Of a stretch of DNA of 46,361 bases, positions 1-9,500 are shown one piece after another (position 1 is the first letter of the stretch; every line of letters begins with the position of its first letter). Source of the stretch: a virus. Under the pieces are notes generated by a model. The model saw only the letters and a program-made list of their open reading frames with translations, was not told where the DNA came from and ran no database searches. The stretch spans positions 1 through 46,361 of the IMG/VR virus record IMGVR_UViG_3300023180_000109; one strand, given 5' to 3'. Both the position numbers and the translations under genes were made by a program.

Positions 1-180
1 TCAGAAAGTCCAGGTCGCTTTCCAGATACAGCAGATCGTTTTAACCTAAAAGGTGTGGACATTTATGTATCTCGGTATGTACCAAAAAAGGAGACTTATA
101 TAAGTCTCCTTTTATTTATCAGTCTTCAGAATCTCCCTCTTCTACCAATGTCAGTGCTTCAATTGCACCTTGGATTTTGA
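1..180 (+). CDS. 3' fragment of an unidentified plus-strand gene
   Basis: Open reading in frame 1 from the window edge to a TGA at 178-180; the start lies outside the window. The first 28 codons read like a normal protein (for example GRFPDTADRFNLKGVDIYV). The last 30 codons cross a perfect terminator palindrome and run antisense to the next gene, so the tail looks unnatural. The true end may therefore differ, for example through a frameshift near position 80. The other two plus frames stop at 44 and 48. I do not recognise the protein. Its neighbours suggest a virion gene, but that is inference. Confidence 0.35.
   Translation, partial: SESPGRFPDTADRFNLKGVDIYVSRYVPKKETYISLLLFISLQNLPLLPMSVLQLHLGF
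84..117. terminator. Bidirectional rho-independent terminator
   Basis: Positions 90-109 are a perfect 20-base inverted repeat (GGAGACTTA and TAAGTCTCC around TA). It is preceded by six A (84-89) and followed by TTTTATTT, so it can end transcription on both strands. It sits between the plus-strand fragment and the convergent small minus-strand gene. Confidence 0.85.
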
Positions 181-286
181 GATATTGTTCTTTCTTTGCA
201 TTGAATTGTCTTTCAAGTTCAATCAATTCATTTCTGAGATTTTTTTCTCTCTCATTTAGTTCTGTGAGCATTGATTCAGGATTCAT
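119..286 (-). CDS. Small coiled-coil protein, 55 aa, unknown function
   Basis: ATG at 286, TGA at 119-121. The 55-residue product is highly charged, rich in Glu, Lys, Leu and Asn, and has no obvious break in helix (centre ELIELERQFNAKKEQYLKI). A single amphipathic helix or coiled coil with an acidic tail (EEGDSED) is likely. Just upstream is a TTGACT-17-TATAAT promoter, and a terminator follows, so it may be a single-gene unit. I do not recognise a function. Small helical proteins of this kind are common in cyanomyovirus genomes. It could be a minor virion, chaperone or host-takeover protein, but the sequence does not decide. Confidence 0.7.
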   Translation of the reverse strand: MNPESMLTELNEREKNLRNELIELERQFNAKKEQYLKIQGAIEALTLVEEGDSED

Positions 287-307
287 TTACTTACATATAT
301 GGCAATT

Positions 308-315
308 TATTTATT
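308..315 (-). promoter_or_regulatory. Possible late promoter AATAAATA overlapping the early -10
   Basis: Read on the minus strand, AATAAATA at 315-308 has one mismatch from the T4 late box TATAAATA. It would start transcription near 302, 16 bases before the ATG at 286. It shares bases with the early -10, so the small gene may be read both early and late. Confidence 0.45.
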
Positions 316-341
316 ATACAATAAATAGTAAAAAAAGTCAA
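313..341 (-). promoter_or_regulatory. Early sigma70-type promoter for the 55-aa gene
   Basis: Minus strand: -35 TTGACT (336-341), 17-base spacer, -10 TATAAT (313-318), 11 of 12 consensus bases. The expected transcription start is about 306, some 20 bases before the ATG at 286. The spacer contains the plus-strand late box of the divergent gene. Confidence 0.75.
320..327 (+). promoter_or_regulatory. Late promoter for the PA14 fibre gene
   Basis: AATAAATA on the plus strand, one mismatch from TATAAATA. With the T4 geometry the start would fall near 333, leaving an 11-base leader before ATG 344. The leader is A-rich and lacks a Shine-Dalgarno sequence. Confidence 0.6.
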
Positions 342-343
342 AA

Positions 344-2512
344 ATGGCACGTAAAATATTCAAAAGGGTCGGTCTGAGAAGGGACTTTAACTTTTCCGAT
401 CTTTCTGATTCTAAGACTGCTCTGAATAACTTACTTGATACACTCGTTGATGAAGAAGGTTCTTCATTCACATCGGAAGACTTAGATGTAATCCGAAATG
501 TCTTTGCAGAAGGACTGTCTCCTGAAAACTATCGGGACATAATTGGTAGTGCTGTCCAAAACACAAATTCAAATGGAATTAACCAAGCAGTATCACCAAG
601 TATTACCTATCAAAATCGTTTAGATAAGTTTAAAATTTTCTCTGGTGATCCAAGATTTAATGGTGGTGATGGACTGACAGCCACATATTTTAATGAAGAT
701 CAAGTAGATGATACAACATCAGGAATCTTTGTGGGAGTTACAACTGGTGGAATTATTCCAGGCGATACTTTTTGGGAAAATGGAAACTTCAATTATACTG
801 GTAAAATTCACCCACAATCAGTAAACGCAAATGGTGGTGTACTGTGGGAAGGATTCTTTGTTCCTACTCAAACTGGAAGTTATACTTTTAATACAAGTGC
901 AAGTCTTGGTTTTACCATGGACTTCCAAACTGAAGGATATGTTTCTGGTATCAATACTTATACTGAATATCAAAGAGTTGGGCTTGCAGTAACAGTTACG
1001 GCAACAACTTCTGGTACAAACGTAGTCACTATTCCAACTGCTAATGTTCCAAATGTTGGAATAGGAATGTCGGTAAGTGGATCTGGTATTCTCTCTGGTA
1101 CAACTATCGGTGTAGATGACTCTATTGATAGGGATACAGGAGAGATCACACTCACGAATGATTCTGGAGATCCAATTACTACTGCTAACTCCAACATTCC
1201 AGTTACATTCTTCAGAGATCCTGGAACATCAGTAAGTACGAGATTCTCCACTTATGTTTTAGAGGCATATGAAAGATATAGAGTCAGGTTTAGATTCTAC
1301 GTTCCTCAGAGTGTCAATGCAATCGGTGTAGATAGAAATATTAACTTTGATTATACACCTCCAGGTGGAGCATCTAACACGAATTTAAGATATAATAATC
1401 TTTACTCTCTTAACTATGATTTCTCTGAATCTGCAAAAGGAAGTTTTAATGCTTTCTATGATCAATCTGTTCTTTTTGGTGGTGGACTGATCGGTGGATC
1501 TGCAAACTCAGATGTATATGTAAAAGTCAAGTCAACTAAGAAAATTGACATCAAATATTCACCAAAAACCTCCCTGGCGGCGATTACTAAGGCATCGCCA
1601 ACTGCATCAACCACGAATAATTCAAAAGTTGTATCTTTGACTGATACCTCAAATATTGAGATTGGTAATTATGTCTTTGGGGCAGGAATTCCAGCAAATA
1701 CAAGAGTTACTGACATTATCATCAATGACTCTTTCATCATTAGTAATGCTGCGACAAGTACAAGAGCATCAAATCCCCTAACAATCATTGATCACCGTGG
1801 ATTCGTAAAAAGAGTTACAGGAAGTGCGAATGGCGGAACTATTAGTCTCTCAACTGGTGATACATCAGGTCTTAAAACTGGAATGATCGTTATTGGTAAT
1901 GGTATTACTCAATATACTGGAATTACCACATCTGCAACTCAAGTCACAATTGACCCAAGTCAAGGGTTTGGGCAAAGATTCCTCTATTTCTATGAATCTA
2001 GAGGCCTTGTAGACGAAGCACTAAATGCATTCTGTATTCCTGCAAATACAAAATGCATGATCGTTGCTTCTGATACTCCTGCAGGATCAACATCAGTTCC
2101 AGTTCAAGATACGACTGGTGTGGGTAATGGATGGAATGTTCAGGGGTTCCAATTTGCAACTGGAACTACTGTAAATGGAGCACCTTTAAACAACACAATT
2201 GCACTTAGTGCGGCGACAACGAAAAATCTTGTTGCAGGATCAAACTTCACAGTTACAAATGAGGTTGATGATAGACAACTCTGCTGCCCACCAACAGATA
2301 CTTCACCACCATTCAACCCAACCGAAGAAGGACTTGATACAACTGCCACTGAGCAGAGTCTGAGAATTGAAGAAGGTAATGTCATTTTTGATGCTTTGAC
2401 TGCAAATGTTACTACATCAAAAATCACAAACTACTCCTCAGCAGATAGATCCAACACTAGACTTGAATTAAGAGCAGGAGACGGTATCACTTATAATGTT
2501 TTGTGTGTATAA
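344..2512 (+). CDS. PA14-domain virion fibre/adhesion protein, 722 aa
   Basis: Probable tail-fibre or baseplate-attached adhesion protein. Residues 1-45 carry a basic start and a motif (GLRRDFNFSDLSDSKTALNN) that recurs at the N-terminus of the minus-strand gene at 2590-3510, which suggests a shared docking module. Residues about 105-330 resemble a PA14 domain (LTATYFNEDQ, then GVLWEGFFVPTQTGSYTFN, then YERYRVRFRFYVP), a beta-sandwich often used for carbohydrate binding. About 80 extra residues appear inserted inside it. The rest is Ser/Thr/Gly-rich beta sequence with repeated Ig-like segments (for example VVSLTDTSNIEIGNYVFGAG). It is the only fibre gene here on the plus strand and is bounded by a late promoter and a terminator, like a movable cassette. 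Target and exact virion position are unknown. Confidence 0.75.
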   Translation: MARKIFKRVGLRRDFNFSDLSDSKTALNNLLDTLVDEEGSSFTSEDLDVIRNVFAEGLSPENYRDIIGSAVQNTNSNGINQAVSPSITYQNRLDKFKIFSGDPRFNGGDGLTATYFNEDQVDDTTSGIFVGVTTGGIIPGDTFWENGNFNYTGKIHPQSVNANGGVLWEGFFVPTQTGSYTFNTSASLGFTMDFQTEGYVSGINTYTEYQRVGLAVTVTATTSGTNVVTIPTANVPNVGIGMSVSGSGILSGTTIGVDDSIDRDTGEITLTNDSGDPITTANSNIPVTFFRDPGTSVSTRFSTYVLEAYERYRVRFRFYVPQSVNAIGVDRNINFDYTPPGGASNTNLRYNNLYSLNYDFSESAKGSFNAFYDQSVLFGGGLIGGSANSDVYVKVKSTKKIDIKYSPKTSLAAITKASPTASTTNNSKVVSLTDTSNIEIGNYVFGAGIPANTRVTDIIINDSFIISNAATSTRASNPLTIIDHRGFVKRVTGSANGGTISLSTGDTSGLKTGMIVIGNGITQYTGITTSATQVTIDPSQGFGQRFLYFYESRGLVDEALNAFCIPANTKCMIVASDTPAGSTSVPVQDTTGVGNGWNVQGFQFATGTTVNGAPLNNTIALSAATTKNLVAGSNFTVTNEVDDRQLCCPPTDTSPPFNPTEEGLDTTATEQSLRIEEGNVIFDALTANVTTSKITNYSSADRSNTRLELRAGDGITYNVLCV

Positions 2513-2533
2513 TACCTGAAAGGGTCTCAGATC

Positions 2534-2570
2534 AAATTTTTGGTGGAATTTTTTTTCCGCCAAAAATGGT
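2534..2570. terminator. Terminator between convergent fibre genes
   Basis: Inverted repeat TTTTTGGTGG (2537-2546) and CCGCCAAAAA (2557-2566) around an AT loop, with A/T runs in the stem ends. It works on either strand as a hairpin followed by U-rich RNA. It lies between the two converging genes ending at 2512 and 2590. Confidence 0.75.
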
Positions 2571-2589
2571 TTTAAAAGTTGATTTTGGT

Positions 2590-3510
2590 TCAGGTAGATA
2601 ACAATAAGTAATAAGTCTCCCCGTTGATAGCAACAGGAACTTTATGAGTGAACGAAGTCACATTTACCTCTGCTGCTGAGACAGCACTGACTCCAGTGAT
2701 CGTAATGTCATCATAGAAAAATAGATCACCAATCGTTACTTCTTCACTAAGAGTTCTTAGTGTGCTTCCAGAGATTTCCCATGGATTGTTATCTGCTGAG
2801 AATGCACGAGTGTCACCAATAAAGATACCAGGTGACTGCGTATCGCTTAATTGAGTTTGACTAACGTTAAACTGTGCTGGGTCAAAGAGATTAACTGTCC
2901 CCTCAAACTTAATTTCTTTATCTGTTTCTGTGTTTTCTGTTCCTTTATACTTCTTTCCAATAAAGTATCTTGCTGACTCGTTATTTACCTGAGTATCATC
3001 AAAAATACTATTGATAGATTCTGCCAGGTATCCACCAAAATCCTCAGTATCTTGGATATCTGGTTCAATAAAATTGACTAAATTTTCCTGATAGACTGCA
3101 TCCTTGCGAATGAAGTTAAAGGATGATGGAGATACTGAAGTAACTGTAATTGTATTGATTCCAAGGTTTGATGTGCTTGGAGTAGTTGATAATTTAAATT
3201 GCGTTTCTCCATTTGAGTTGCAGACATAATAATTAGTTCCTGTAGTTAATACAGTTGATCCAACATTCACTTCAGTATTTACAAGAACAACATCATCATT
3301 TGTGAATACAAATTCTCTATCTGGGAAGGAAAAGAATCCATTTGTAAACGTTACAAATCCAAGAGTAGATGTATTTTTTAAGTTATTCTGAATGACTCTT
3401 AAATCATTTGCAAGACCAACTCCACCAAGGTTACTTAGGGCCTGTGTGTCGTTTGTATTCTCTTCAAAGTTTAAATCTTTTCTGAATCCTTGGTTCTGTC
3501 TTACTGTCAT
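2590..3510 (-). CDS. Virion fibre-like structural protein, 306 aa
   Basis: The N-terminus (GFRKDLNFEENTNDTQALSN, then DLRVIQNN) matches the N-terminal module of the plus-strand PA14 protein (GLRRDFNFSDLSDSKTALNN, DLDVIRN), so both probably attach to the same virion site. The remainder is Thr/Asn/Val-rich beta sequence without a recognisable enzyme domain, as in short tail fibres and baseplate appendages. It starts one base after the end of the leucine-rich-repeat gene and ends at a terminator, as the last gene of the long minus-strand structural operon. Receptor-binding or adaptor role is inference. Confidence 0.7.
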   Translation of the reverse strand: MTVRQNQGFRKDLNFEENTNDTQALSNLGGVGLANDLRVIQNNLKNTSTLGFVTFTNGFFSFPDREFVFTNDDVVLVNTEVNVGSTVLTTGTNYYVCNSNGETQFKLSTTPSTSNLGINTITVTSVSPSSFNFIRKDAVYQENLVNFIEPDIQDTEDFGGYLAESINSIFDDTQVNNESARYFIGKKYKGTENTETDKEIKFEGTVNLFDPAQFNVSQTQLSDTQSPGIFIGDTRAFSADNNPWEISGSTLRTLSEEVTIGDLFFYDDITITGVSAVSAAEVNVTSFTHKVPVAINGETYYLLLST

Positions 3511-3511
3511 T

Positions 3512-5965
3512 TTAACTATGTGTAATGTTCCAACCTTTAGATCTTAAAATTGCAATCTTATCTAATGAGTCCTGATTGGGTGCAGAATTTCCACGTAAAT
3601 TAATCGTCACATTTCCACGATTTACTGAATTATAGTTTTCAAGCAAATCATTAATCATTTGTTCAATTGCTTGCTCAGTTAAAGAGTTACTCGCTAAATC
3701 TATATATCTGATTCTGTATAGTTGTGAGAATGCACCTTGTTTGTAATTTGTAAACTGGTTGTTGTAAAGAATCAAGTAGTATAAGTATGGACAATCGGTG
3801 AAGTCAGGAATCTCACCAGCAATTTGATTATTATGTGCGTAGAAGTATCTCAGTCTTGGTAAGTTCTGGAAAGTTCCAATTGATGTGAAACTATTATTGT
3901 AGAGATACAGATAAGTAAGGTTAGAGAGATTCTTATATGATGGAATCTGTCCGCTCAATTGGTTATAACCAAGTTGAACATAATAAATGTTTGGGTTTGA
4001 TGCAAAGTTTGGAACTGATCCACTAAACTTATTATGATACATCCAAATGTATCTTAGGTTTGCATTCGCTGCAAAACTTGGAAGAGATCCTGTTGTTCTT
4101 CCACGGGAACGATACCAGAAGTAATAAAGATCTGTACATGTACTCAGAGCATTCGGATGGATTGGGGAAGTCAAAAGATTTCCAGAATCCAACATGATAT
4201 AATAAACTGCAGTGAGGTCCTTGAATGTATTTTCTGGAATAACATATGAGGTATCACCAGTTGGAGATCCACCAGTGATACTAGTGTATCTTAAATCAAG
4301 ATAATAGAGTGATGGGTTTGTGAATCTTGGTAACGCACCAGTGACACCCGATGCATAGCAGTGTAGGTATCTTAGTGATCCGCAACCATCAAACTTATAT
4401 GATGTGCCATTTAAAAGTGATCCAAGACTTCTGCAATAATATCCATAGAAATTTTGAAGAGACTGTTTTCCAGCGACTCCTGTTGGAATTGAAAGTCCAG
4501 TTGAATTAATATAAATGTTTACGATGGAATTATTGTCTGTATCAATTGAGAAACTACCATCAGTCAAGTAATAATTACCTGAAAGATTTAATGTCTGAAG
4601 ATTTGTAAGTTGCTTTACGTTGTAAGTGTTTCCAGATCCACTTGCTGTGTTATCAATTGCTCTGAAGTCATTTGATTGAACACTGTATGTTGTACAAGTA
4701 TTTGGAACGTTTGGAATTGTACAACTTGAATCATCAGAGTCTGGGTGGAAGTATGCACCACCACCTCTACCAAAATTTAGAGTAGTAAGTTGTGTGAAAC
4801 GATTTGCAATAATATTTTGAGTAATAGAACCATAGAAGGTTCCTTCCATATGAAGTTCTCTAAGTCCAGATGGAATCTTATCTACAACTGCCTGATTGAA
4901 TTTTCTTTCGCTCTCAGTTTCACTCAGGTAGAATGGATTCCTCATCAAGTACAAATTCTGTAGTGATGGAGCAATGAAATTCAGATCTGGGAAGTTCTTG
5001 AGAGTGTTGTATGCAAAGTCAAGTGTGGTTGCATTCAGGAACTTGACAGTGGGAAGTTCTGCAATGCTTGCAGATCTGATTTGAATCCTTGAAATCCTGT
5101 CTGGATTATAGTAGAATTGAATATATCTTTCTCTTGATACTGAAGATCTATATCTAATTTTGGATGTTGTTGTACCTTGGTCTGCATAGTTGGTATAGTT
5201 ATTTGCATTACCTGTTTCAACAATCTTCCAACTTGCTGAGATGTTATCAATTAATGATGACAAATTAACTTCTGCATCTACGTTTCTAAAGAATCCTGTA
5301 AAAATAACAGGGATTCCTTTCATTGCATAAAGAGTTACTGCCTGACCACCAATAGTGCATTCAATTTTTGAAGTTGGAAACTCTGAATTAAATTCTTTTG
5401 CTTGGGGAACAATGGATGTCTGAAGTCTTGGTCCACTGATTGCGGTAGACTGTGTACCAAACTGCAAAGATCCACCAGTTGTGATGCCAACTCTGGCCCC
5501 ATATGATATTCTTGCCTTTGCTTGAGTTGCCAGATCAGTGCTTGTTGCTCTGGAATCGCTTGAACTCCATGCACTGATTCTTGACGTTGAAATATCTGCA
5601 ATCTTTACTGTAGCACCTGTCCCAGTACCATCAATATAACGATAGCGAATTGCAGATCCACTAAACGATCCGTTGATACTTAAGTTGCCAAAGAGAGTAC
5701 TATCAGTTCCTGCTCTTTTCTGTAAGATTCCGTTATATTGTTCTGAATCTCTATAGTATCTGTCTAATGTTTCATGAAGAGGAACACTTAGTCTTGAGAA
5801 ACAAACCCAATCGTTTCTACTTGCTCCTGCATTTGCAGAACCAGCAATCACCTCAATGTCAAGAGGTGGCAGATTGATTGCTTGCAGTGCGGCATTCTTA
5901 TTTTCTACGTCCGCAAAAAGAGTTAAGACATTAAGTCCGAATAATTTTGGGTTTCTAAGTGCCAT
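3512..5965 (-). CDS. Leucine-rich-repeat fibre/adhesin protein, 817 aa
   Basis: Residues about 290-800 are a long leucine-rich-repeat (LRR) solenoid with units of roughly 22-24 residues. Clear units include LRYIWMYHNKFSGSVPNF, IYYVQLGYNQLSGQIPSY, LTYLYLYNNSFTSIG and LRYFYAHNNQIAGEIPDF. The N-x-(L/F)-x-G-x-(I/V)-P form resembles plant-type and bacterial surface LRRs. Many leucines at the repeat start are replaced by Tyr, giving an aromatic concave face. Residues 1-45 (LFADVENKNAALQAINLPPL) probably attach the protein to the virion. LRR proteins bind proteins or glycans, so receptor recognition is the likely job (inference). It sits between a tail-collar gene and a short fibre gene. An SD-like AGGAAA precedes the next gene boundary, which supports operon translation. 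Confidence 0.8.
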   Translation of the reverse strand: MALRNPKLFGLNVLTLFADVENKNAALQAINLPPLDIEVIAGSANAGASRNDWVCFSRLSVPLHETLDRYYRDSEQYNGILQKRAGTDSTLFGNLSINGSFSGSAIRYRYIDGTGTGATVKIADISTSRISAWSSSDSRATSTDLATQAKARISYGARVGITTGGSLQFGTQSTAISGPRLQTSIVPQAKEFNSEFPTSKIECTIGGQAVTLYAMKGIPVIFTGFFRNVDAEVNLSSLIDNISASWKIVETGNANNYTNYADQGTTTSKIRYRSSVSRERYIQFYYNPDRISRIQIRSASIAELPTVKFLNATTLDFAYNTLKNFPDLNFIAPSLQNLYLMRNPFYLSETESERKFNQAVVDKIPSGLRELHMEGTFYGSITQNIIANRFTQLTTLNFGRGGGAYFHPDSDDSSCTIPNVPNTCTTYSVQSNDFRAIDNTASGSGNTYNVKQLTNLQTLNLSGNYYLTDGSFSIDTDNNSIVNIYINSTGLSIPTGVAGKQSLQNFYGYYCRSLGSLLNGTSYKFDGCGSLRYLHCYASGVTGALPRFTNPSLYYLDLRYTSITGGSPTGDTSYVIPENTFKDLTAVYYIMLDSGNLLTSPIHPNALSTCTDLYYFWYRSRGRTTGSLPSFAANANLRYIWMYHNKFSGSVPNFASNPNIYYVQLGYNQLSGQIPSYKNLSNLTYLYLYNNSFTSIGTFQNLPRLRYFYAHNNQIAGEIPDFTDCPYLYYLILYNNQFTNYKQGAFSQLYRIRYIDLASNSLTEQAIEQMINDLLENYNSVNRGNVTINLRGNSAPNQDSLDKIAILRSKGWNITHS

Positions 5966-5977
5966 ATATCTTTCCTA

Positions 5978-6499
5978 TCAGATAGTTCTCATGATGAAAG
6001 CGAGAGCATAGTATGGTGGAAGGTTTGCGTTTGTTCCAGAAACACCTTCATTGTTTATAGTGATGCCTGTCGTTGCAGATTGTGTATTATCAGTAGTCAA
6101 ATCATTATCTGTAGCAAGTGCATAACGGCCACTTTGACTATTAACATTATTATTACCAGAAAAACGACTTAATGAGTGAGAGTGACCACTATCAGTAATA
6201 CCGTGGTTGTGCTCTACAACAACTGCATCAGCACTACCACCAGTTTCATCAACAGAAAGTCCTGGGTATGTTGTATCTCCAGTACTGCTAGCACCAATAA
6301 CAAATCTATCTACTAAGTTTGGTGTGCTATTAGTTCCATCACATAATGCCCACCCAGTCGGAATAGTGGCAACACTTCCACTCCACATAATAATTCCACC
6401 AACTGGAATCGTTCCATTGCCAACCAGTCCATCAGAATCAGTTAACTCCTGAATCTGACCCGCAGTTGAATTTACAATTAAAGGTCTACGAGATGCCAT
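5978..6499 (-). CDS. Phage tail-collar domain protein, 173 aa
   Basis: Residues about 30-75 match the phage tail-collar fold found in short tail fibres (gp12 type) and microcystin-dependent proteins: PVGGIIMWSGSVATIPTGWA, then LCDGTNSTPNLVDRFVIGA. A His-rich segment (VVEHNHGITDSGHSHSL, about residues 94-110) resembles the metal-binding His pairs in the T4 gp12 receptor-binding domain. The C-terminus (NLPPYYALAFIMRTI) is the classic end of this family. It is far shorter than T4 gp12 (527 aa), so it keeps only the collar/tip part. It follows its own late promoter and precedes the LRR gene by 12 bases. Host attachment is the expected role. Confidence 0.85.
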   Translation of the reverse strand: MASRRPLIVNSTAGQIQELTDSDGLVGNGTIPVGGIIMWSGSVATIPTGWALCDGTNSTPNLVDRFVIGASSTGDTTYPGLSVDETGGSADAVVVEHNHGITDSGHSHSLSRFSGNNNVNSQSGRYALATDNDLTTDNTQSATTGITINNEGVSGTNANLPPYYALAFIMRTI

Positions 6500-6517
6500 T
6501 ATTAACTCTTTTTTCTT

Positions 6518-6525
6518 TATTTATT
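6518..6525 (-). promoter_or_regulatory. Late promoter for the tail-collar gene
   Basis: Minus-strand AATAAATA (6525-6518), one mismatch from TATAAATA. The predicted start is about 6512, 12 bases before ATG 6499. It overlaps the stop codon of the upstream gene (6524-6526). Confidence 0.6.
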
Positions 6526-9500
6526 ATTGTTCTTTGAAGTTCAAACTTGCTTGGACTGATCCACTTGCACCAGCATCAAGTTTCTTGGCAACTATAAATG
6601 TTGCCTCTGCATTATTATTGTCTGGTGTGATAACATTTCTGTCTGCACCAAAGACCTTAGACATATCAATTTCTTGTGTTGAGTTAGCACCAACATAAAG
6701 AATGTCTCGGGTGGTTCCTGGTCTCAGTTTTTGCTCATTCTGTGTATCAATTAATGCAGAAGACAGACGATTGATTTCTGTGAAGTTAGTTGGTGCGGCA
6801 CCAGTAACATCAGCATTTCCACCTGCATTAGTAATTTCAACATTGCCAAGAGTATAGAACTTAGGTGAGATTGTTCTTTCAAATCCACCAACAGATTCTT
6901 TTACTGAGATATTATTAATTGCTGCATTGTCTTTCAACTTCATGACAAGATATAATGGATATGGATTGTAGTTATACAATTTAGACTTTGTTGGCATTCC
7001 ATTCGCAGAGATTTGAACTGGGCGAATCAGAATTGTAAAGTCAGCACCAACAGATCCAAGAGATTGATCAATCTGAATGTATTGGAATGATGTGGTTGCC
7101 GTTGTATATGAACTTACAATACCAACAAATCTGCTATTAGTAACAGTAACAGTTCCTCCTGAAAGCAATGCAATCTGACCACCATCAAAAGTAACTCCTG
7201 CTGGGAAACTACCTTCAATCTGTATCCAATGTCTGCCTAAGGAATCAGTTCCTGTTCCATTAGGTGGTGGGTTACCTGGTTCATAATCAAACTGATTTAG
7301 ATTTGTAATTTGTACTGGATCTAAAATATCAATGGTTGCTTTAGAGCAAATACCAGGGGATGGTGAAGGTAAAGTTGGAATTCTATAGTCAATACCCATT
7401 CTAACTTGTGGGTTAGTTGGTGCCCAACCTTCTCCAGTCTCAACACCATCCTCATTTACTGCCGCATAAGTGTGAGTATGTTCACCATAAAGGATATTGG
7501 AGTTTGGTAACACTGTGGTTGTTGCCGAACCAATTATGAATCCATTCAAAGTATTTGGAATTGAAACATCAGGTTGAATGTCAGTGACACCAATCAAGAA
7601 GTCTGAGAAGTGTCCATAGTCATCTGACTGATTTGGATTGACAAACTGAAGTTCAATCTTAGAACCAGTGAACTTAAAGTCTGATGCAACATAATGATCG
7701 TAGTTACTGAGACGAACAGCGTATGGGTATGTTGTGATACCTACAGTGGTGGTAACACCAGTGACTCTATCTAGTGCTTCAATTCCTGCCAGTGGTCTTG
7801 ATGCATTTTTTACTGGATATGCATTATATCCTGGCCCCCATCCCTGAATCTTTGCACTTTCAAATGAACCAGCAGTTCCAACTGGATCACTTACGCTTAC
7901 AATGTATGCATTGTAGATTGAAGGTGCGATGACCTTTGCACCAATGTCACTCTCATAGAAGTAGGAATCATTGATTGCTGCAAGATCATTTCCACTTGTA
8001 AATTCAAACTCTACATTTCTACCACTTTCGGTTGATGCCACTCCAGGTGTATAAACATGACCAAATCCAGGACATGCAGTACAGTTTATAACTTTAACTT
8101 CAGTGAGGGAGTCTGTCGTAACGTTAAGTCTGGTTGGAATAATTAATTTCTTGTTTTCAATTTCAGTACCAGTACTATTAAGAATAAAGTCCTTAGGTGT
8201 AATGCCTATCAAAGTTCTATAGTCTGATGTATTAGTTGATCTTTCTCTTGTACTTACAGAATAAATTTGAGATGTTCCTTCATCTCCACCATCAATGTAA
8301 TAAGATGCACCATACTTATACAGGAACTGTGGAGTTCTGATGTCAGCAGTGTCTGCAATGTTGAGGGAATACTTCAGTCTAAAATATGAATCCTCTAGAC
8401 ATGGTGAACCAAGAGAGTTTTCAATGACTAAGGTGTGGATAACAACCCATCTTGCCTCTCCAGGGCCTGCAGGAATATATGCATAGAATCTAGCACCGAT
8501 TGCGCCATACCAACCAAACTCAATCTTATACATTGTGACTTTGTTTGGTTGAATCAGATACCTAGAAGGACCATTACCATTCAGTGGGTCACCATTAAAC
8601 TTATCTCTAGGTATTTCAATTGTCCAATATTCAGTGTCATCAAATGGATCGCCAGATGTTTTTCTAACCTGATCTGTAATCGTTAGACCACTTCTGGCAA
8701 GAGCAGAAGACTCAAGGGGAATCGTGCTTCTACGGATGATCTTAAGTTGTCCAGCATTAATCTGGAAAACATACTGATCAGTTGGGTTTGTGATACCCCA
8801 CTCTAATGTAATACCACTAACAGGTTCTGTTGATGATTTGAGACCAAAAGTAAATCCACTAATTCTACCTGGTTGATATCTGAATACTCTTCTTGATTGT
8901 AGGAAAGAATATCTTACATCACTTGAACTGTATCCTGGTCTCGTTGTAGTAGAGTCTAAGTTTGAATTAAGAATGGAATTTACTTTTCCAAAGTTAAATG
9001 TTGATCCATCAGTTGGATCAGTTAGAAGACTGTCCTTAATGTCCCTCCAAGTATCAGTCCAGGTATCAATCTCAGCAAATGAGGCAGAAATGCCAGCAGC
9101 ATACTCTACATCACCACCCTGAACATAGACATTGGACTTATTTAAAAACTTTTCTTTCCAACCTGCAGGATATCCAGAACCTGCGCCAGTATTATAGTAA
9201 TCATACAAATCATTACCAAGTTGAATGAATCCAAGATATTGGTTAAATAAATCTGCGTTATATCCACCAAGGTTTGCAAACTTGGGTCCAAATGGATATG
9301 AGTATGGTGGTGGAAATGCCTCTAGTCTAATTGCAGACTCTTGGACTTCTTCCTTTCTTGTTGCAAGATAACGATTTCCATAAACTTGATTTGCTCTGTT
9401 ATTCCAACTTGCAAAACTAATTCCACCATTGAACCTATAGAACTCAAATTCATCGGGATCTAATCCATAAGATGATACGTTTGAGAAAAGACTTAACTGA

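Noticed and set aside
3512-5965. Diversity-generating retroelement acting on the LRR gene
   Set aside because: No reverse transcriptase gene and no template-repeat copy of the gene's 3' end were seen in the window.
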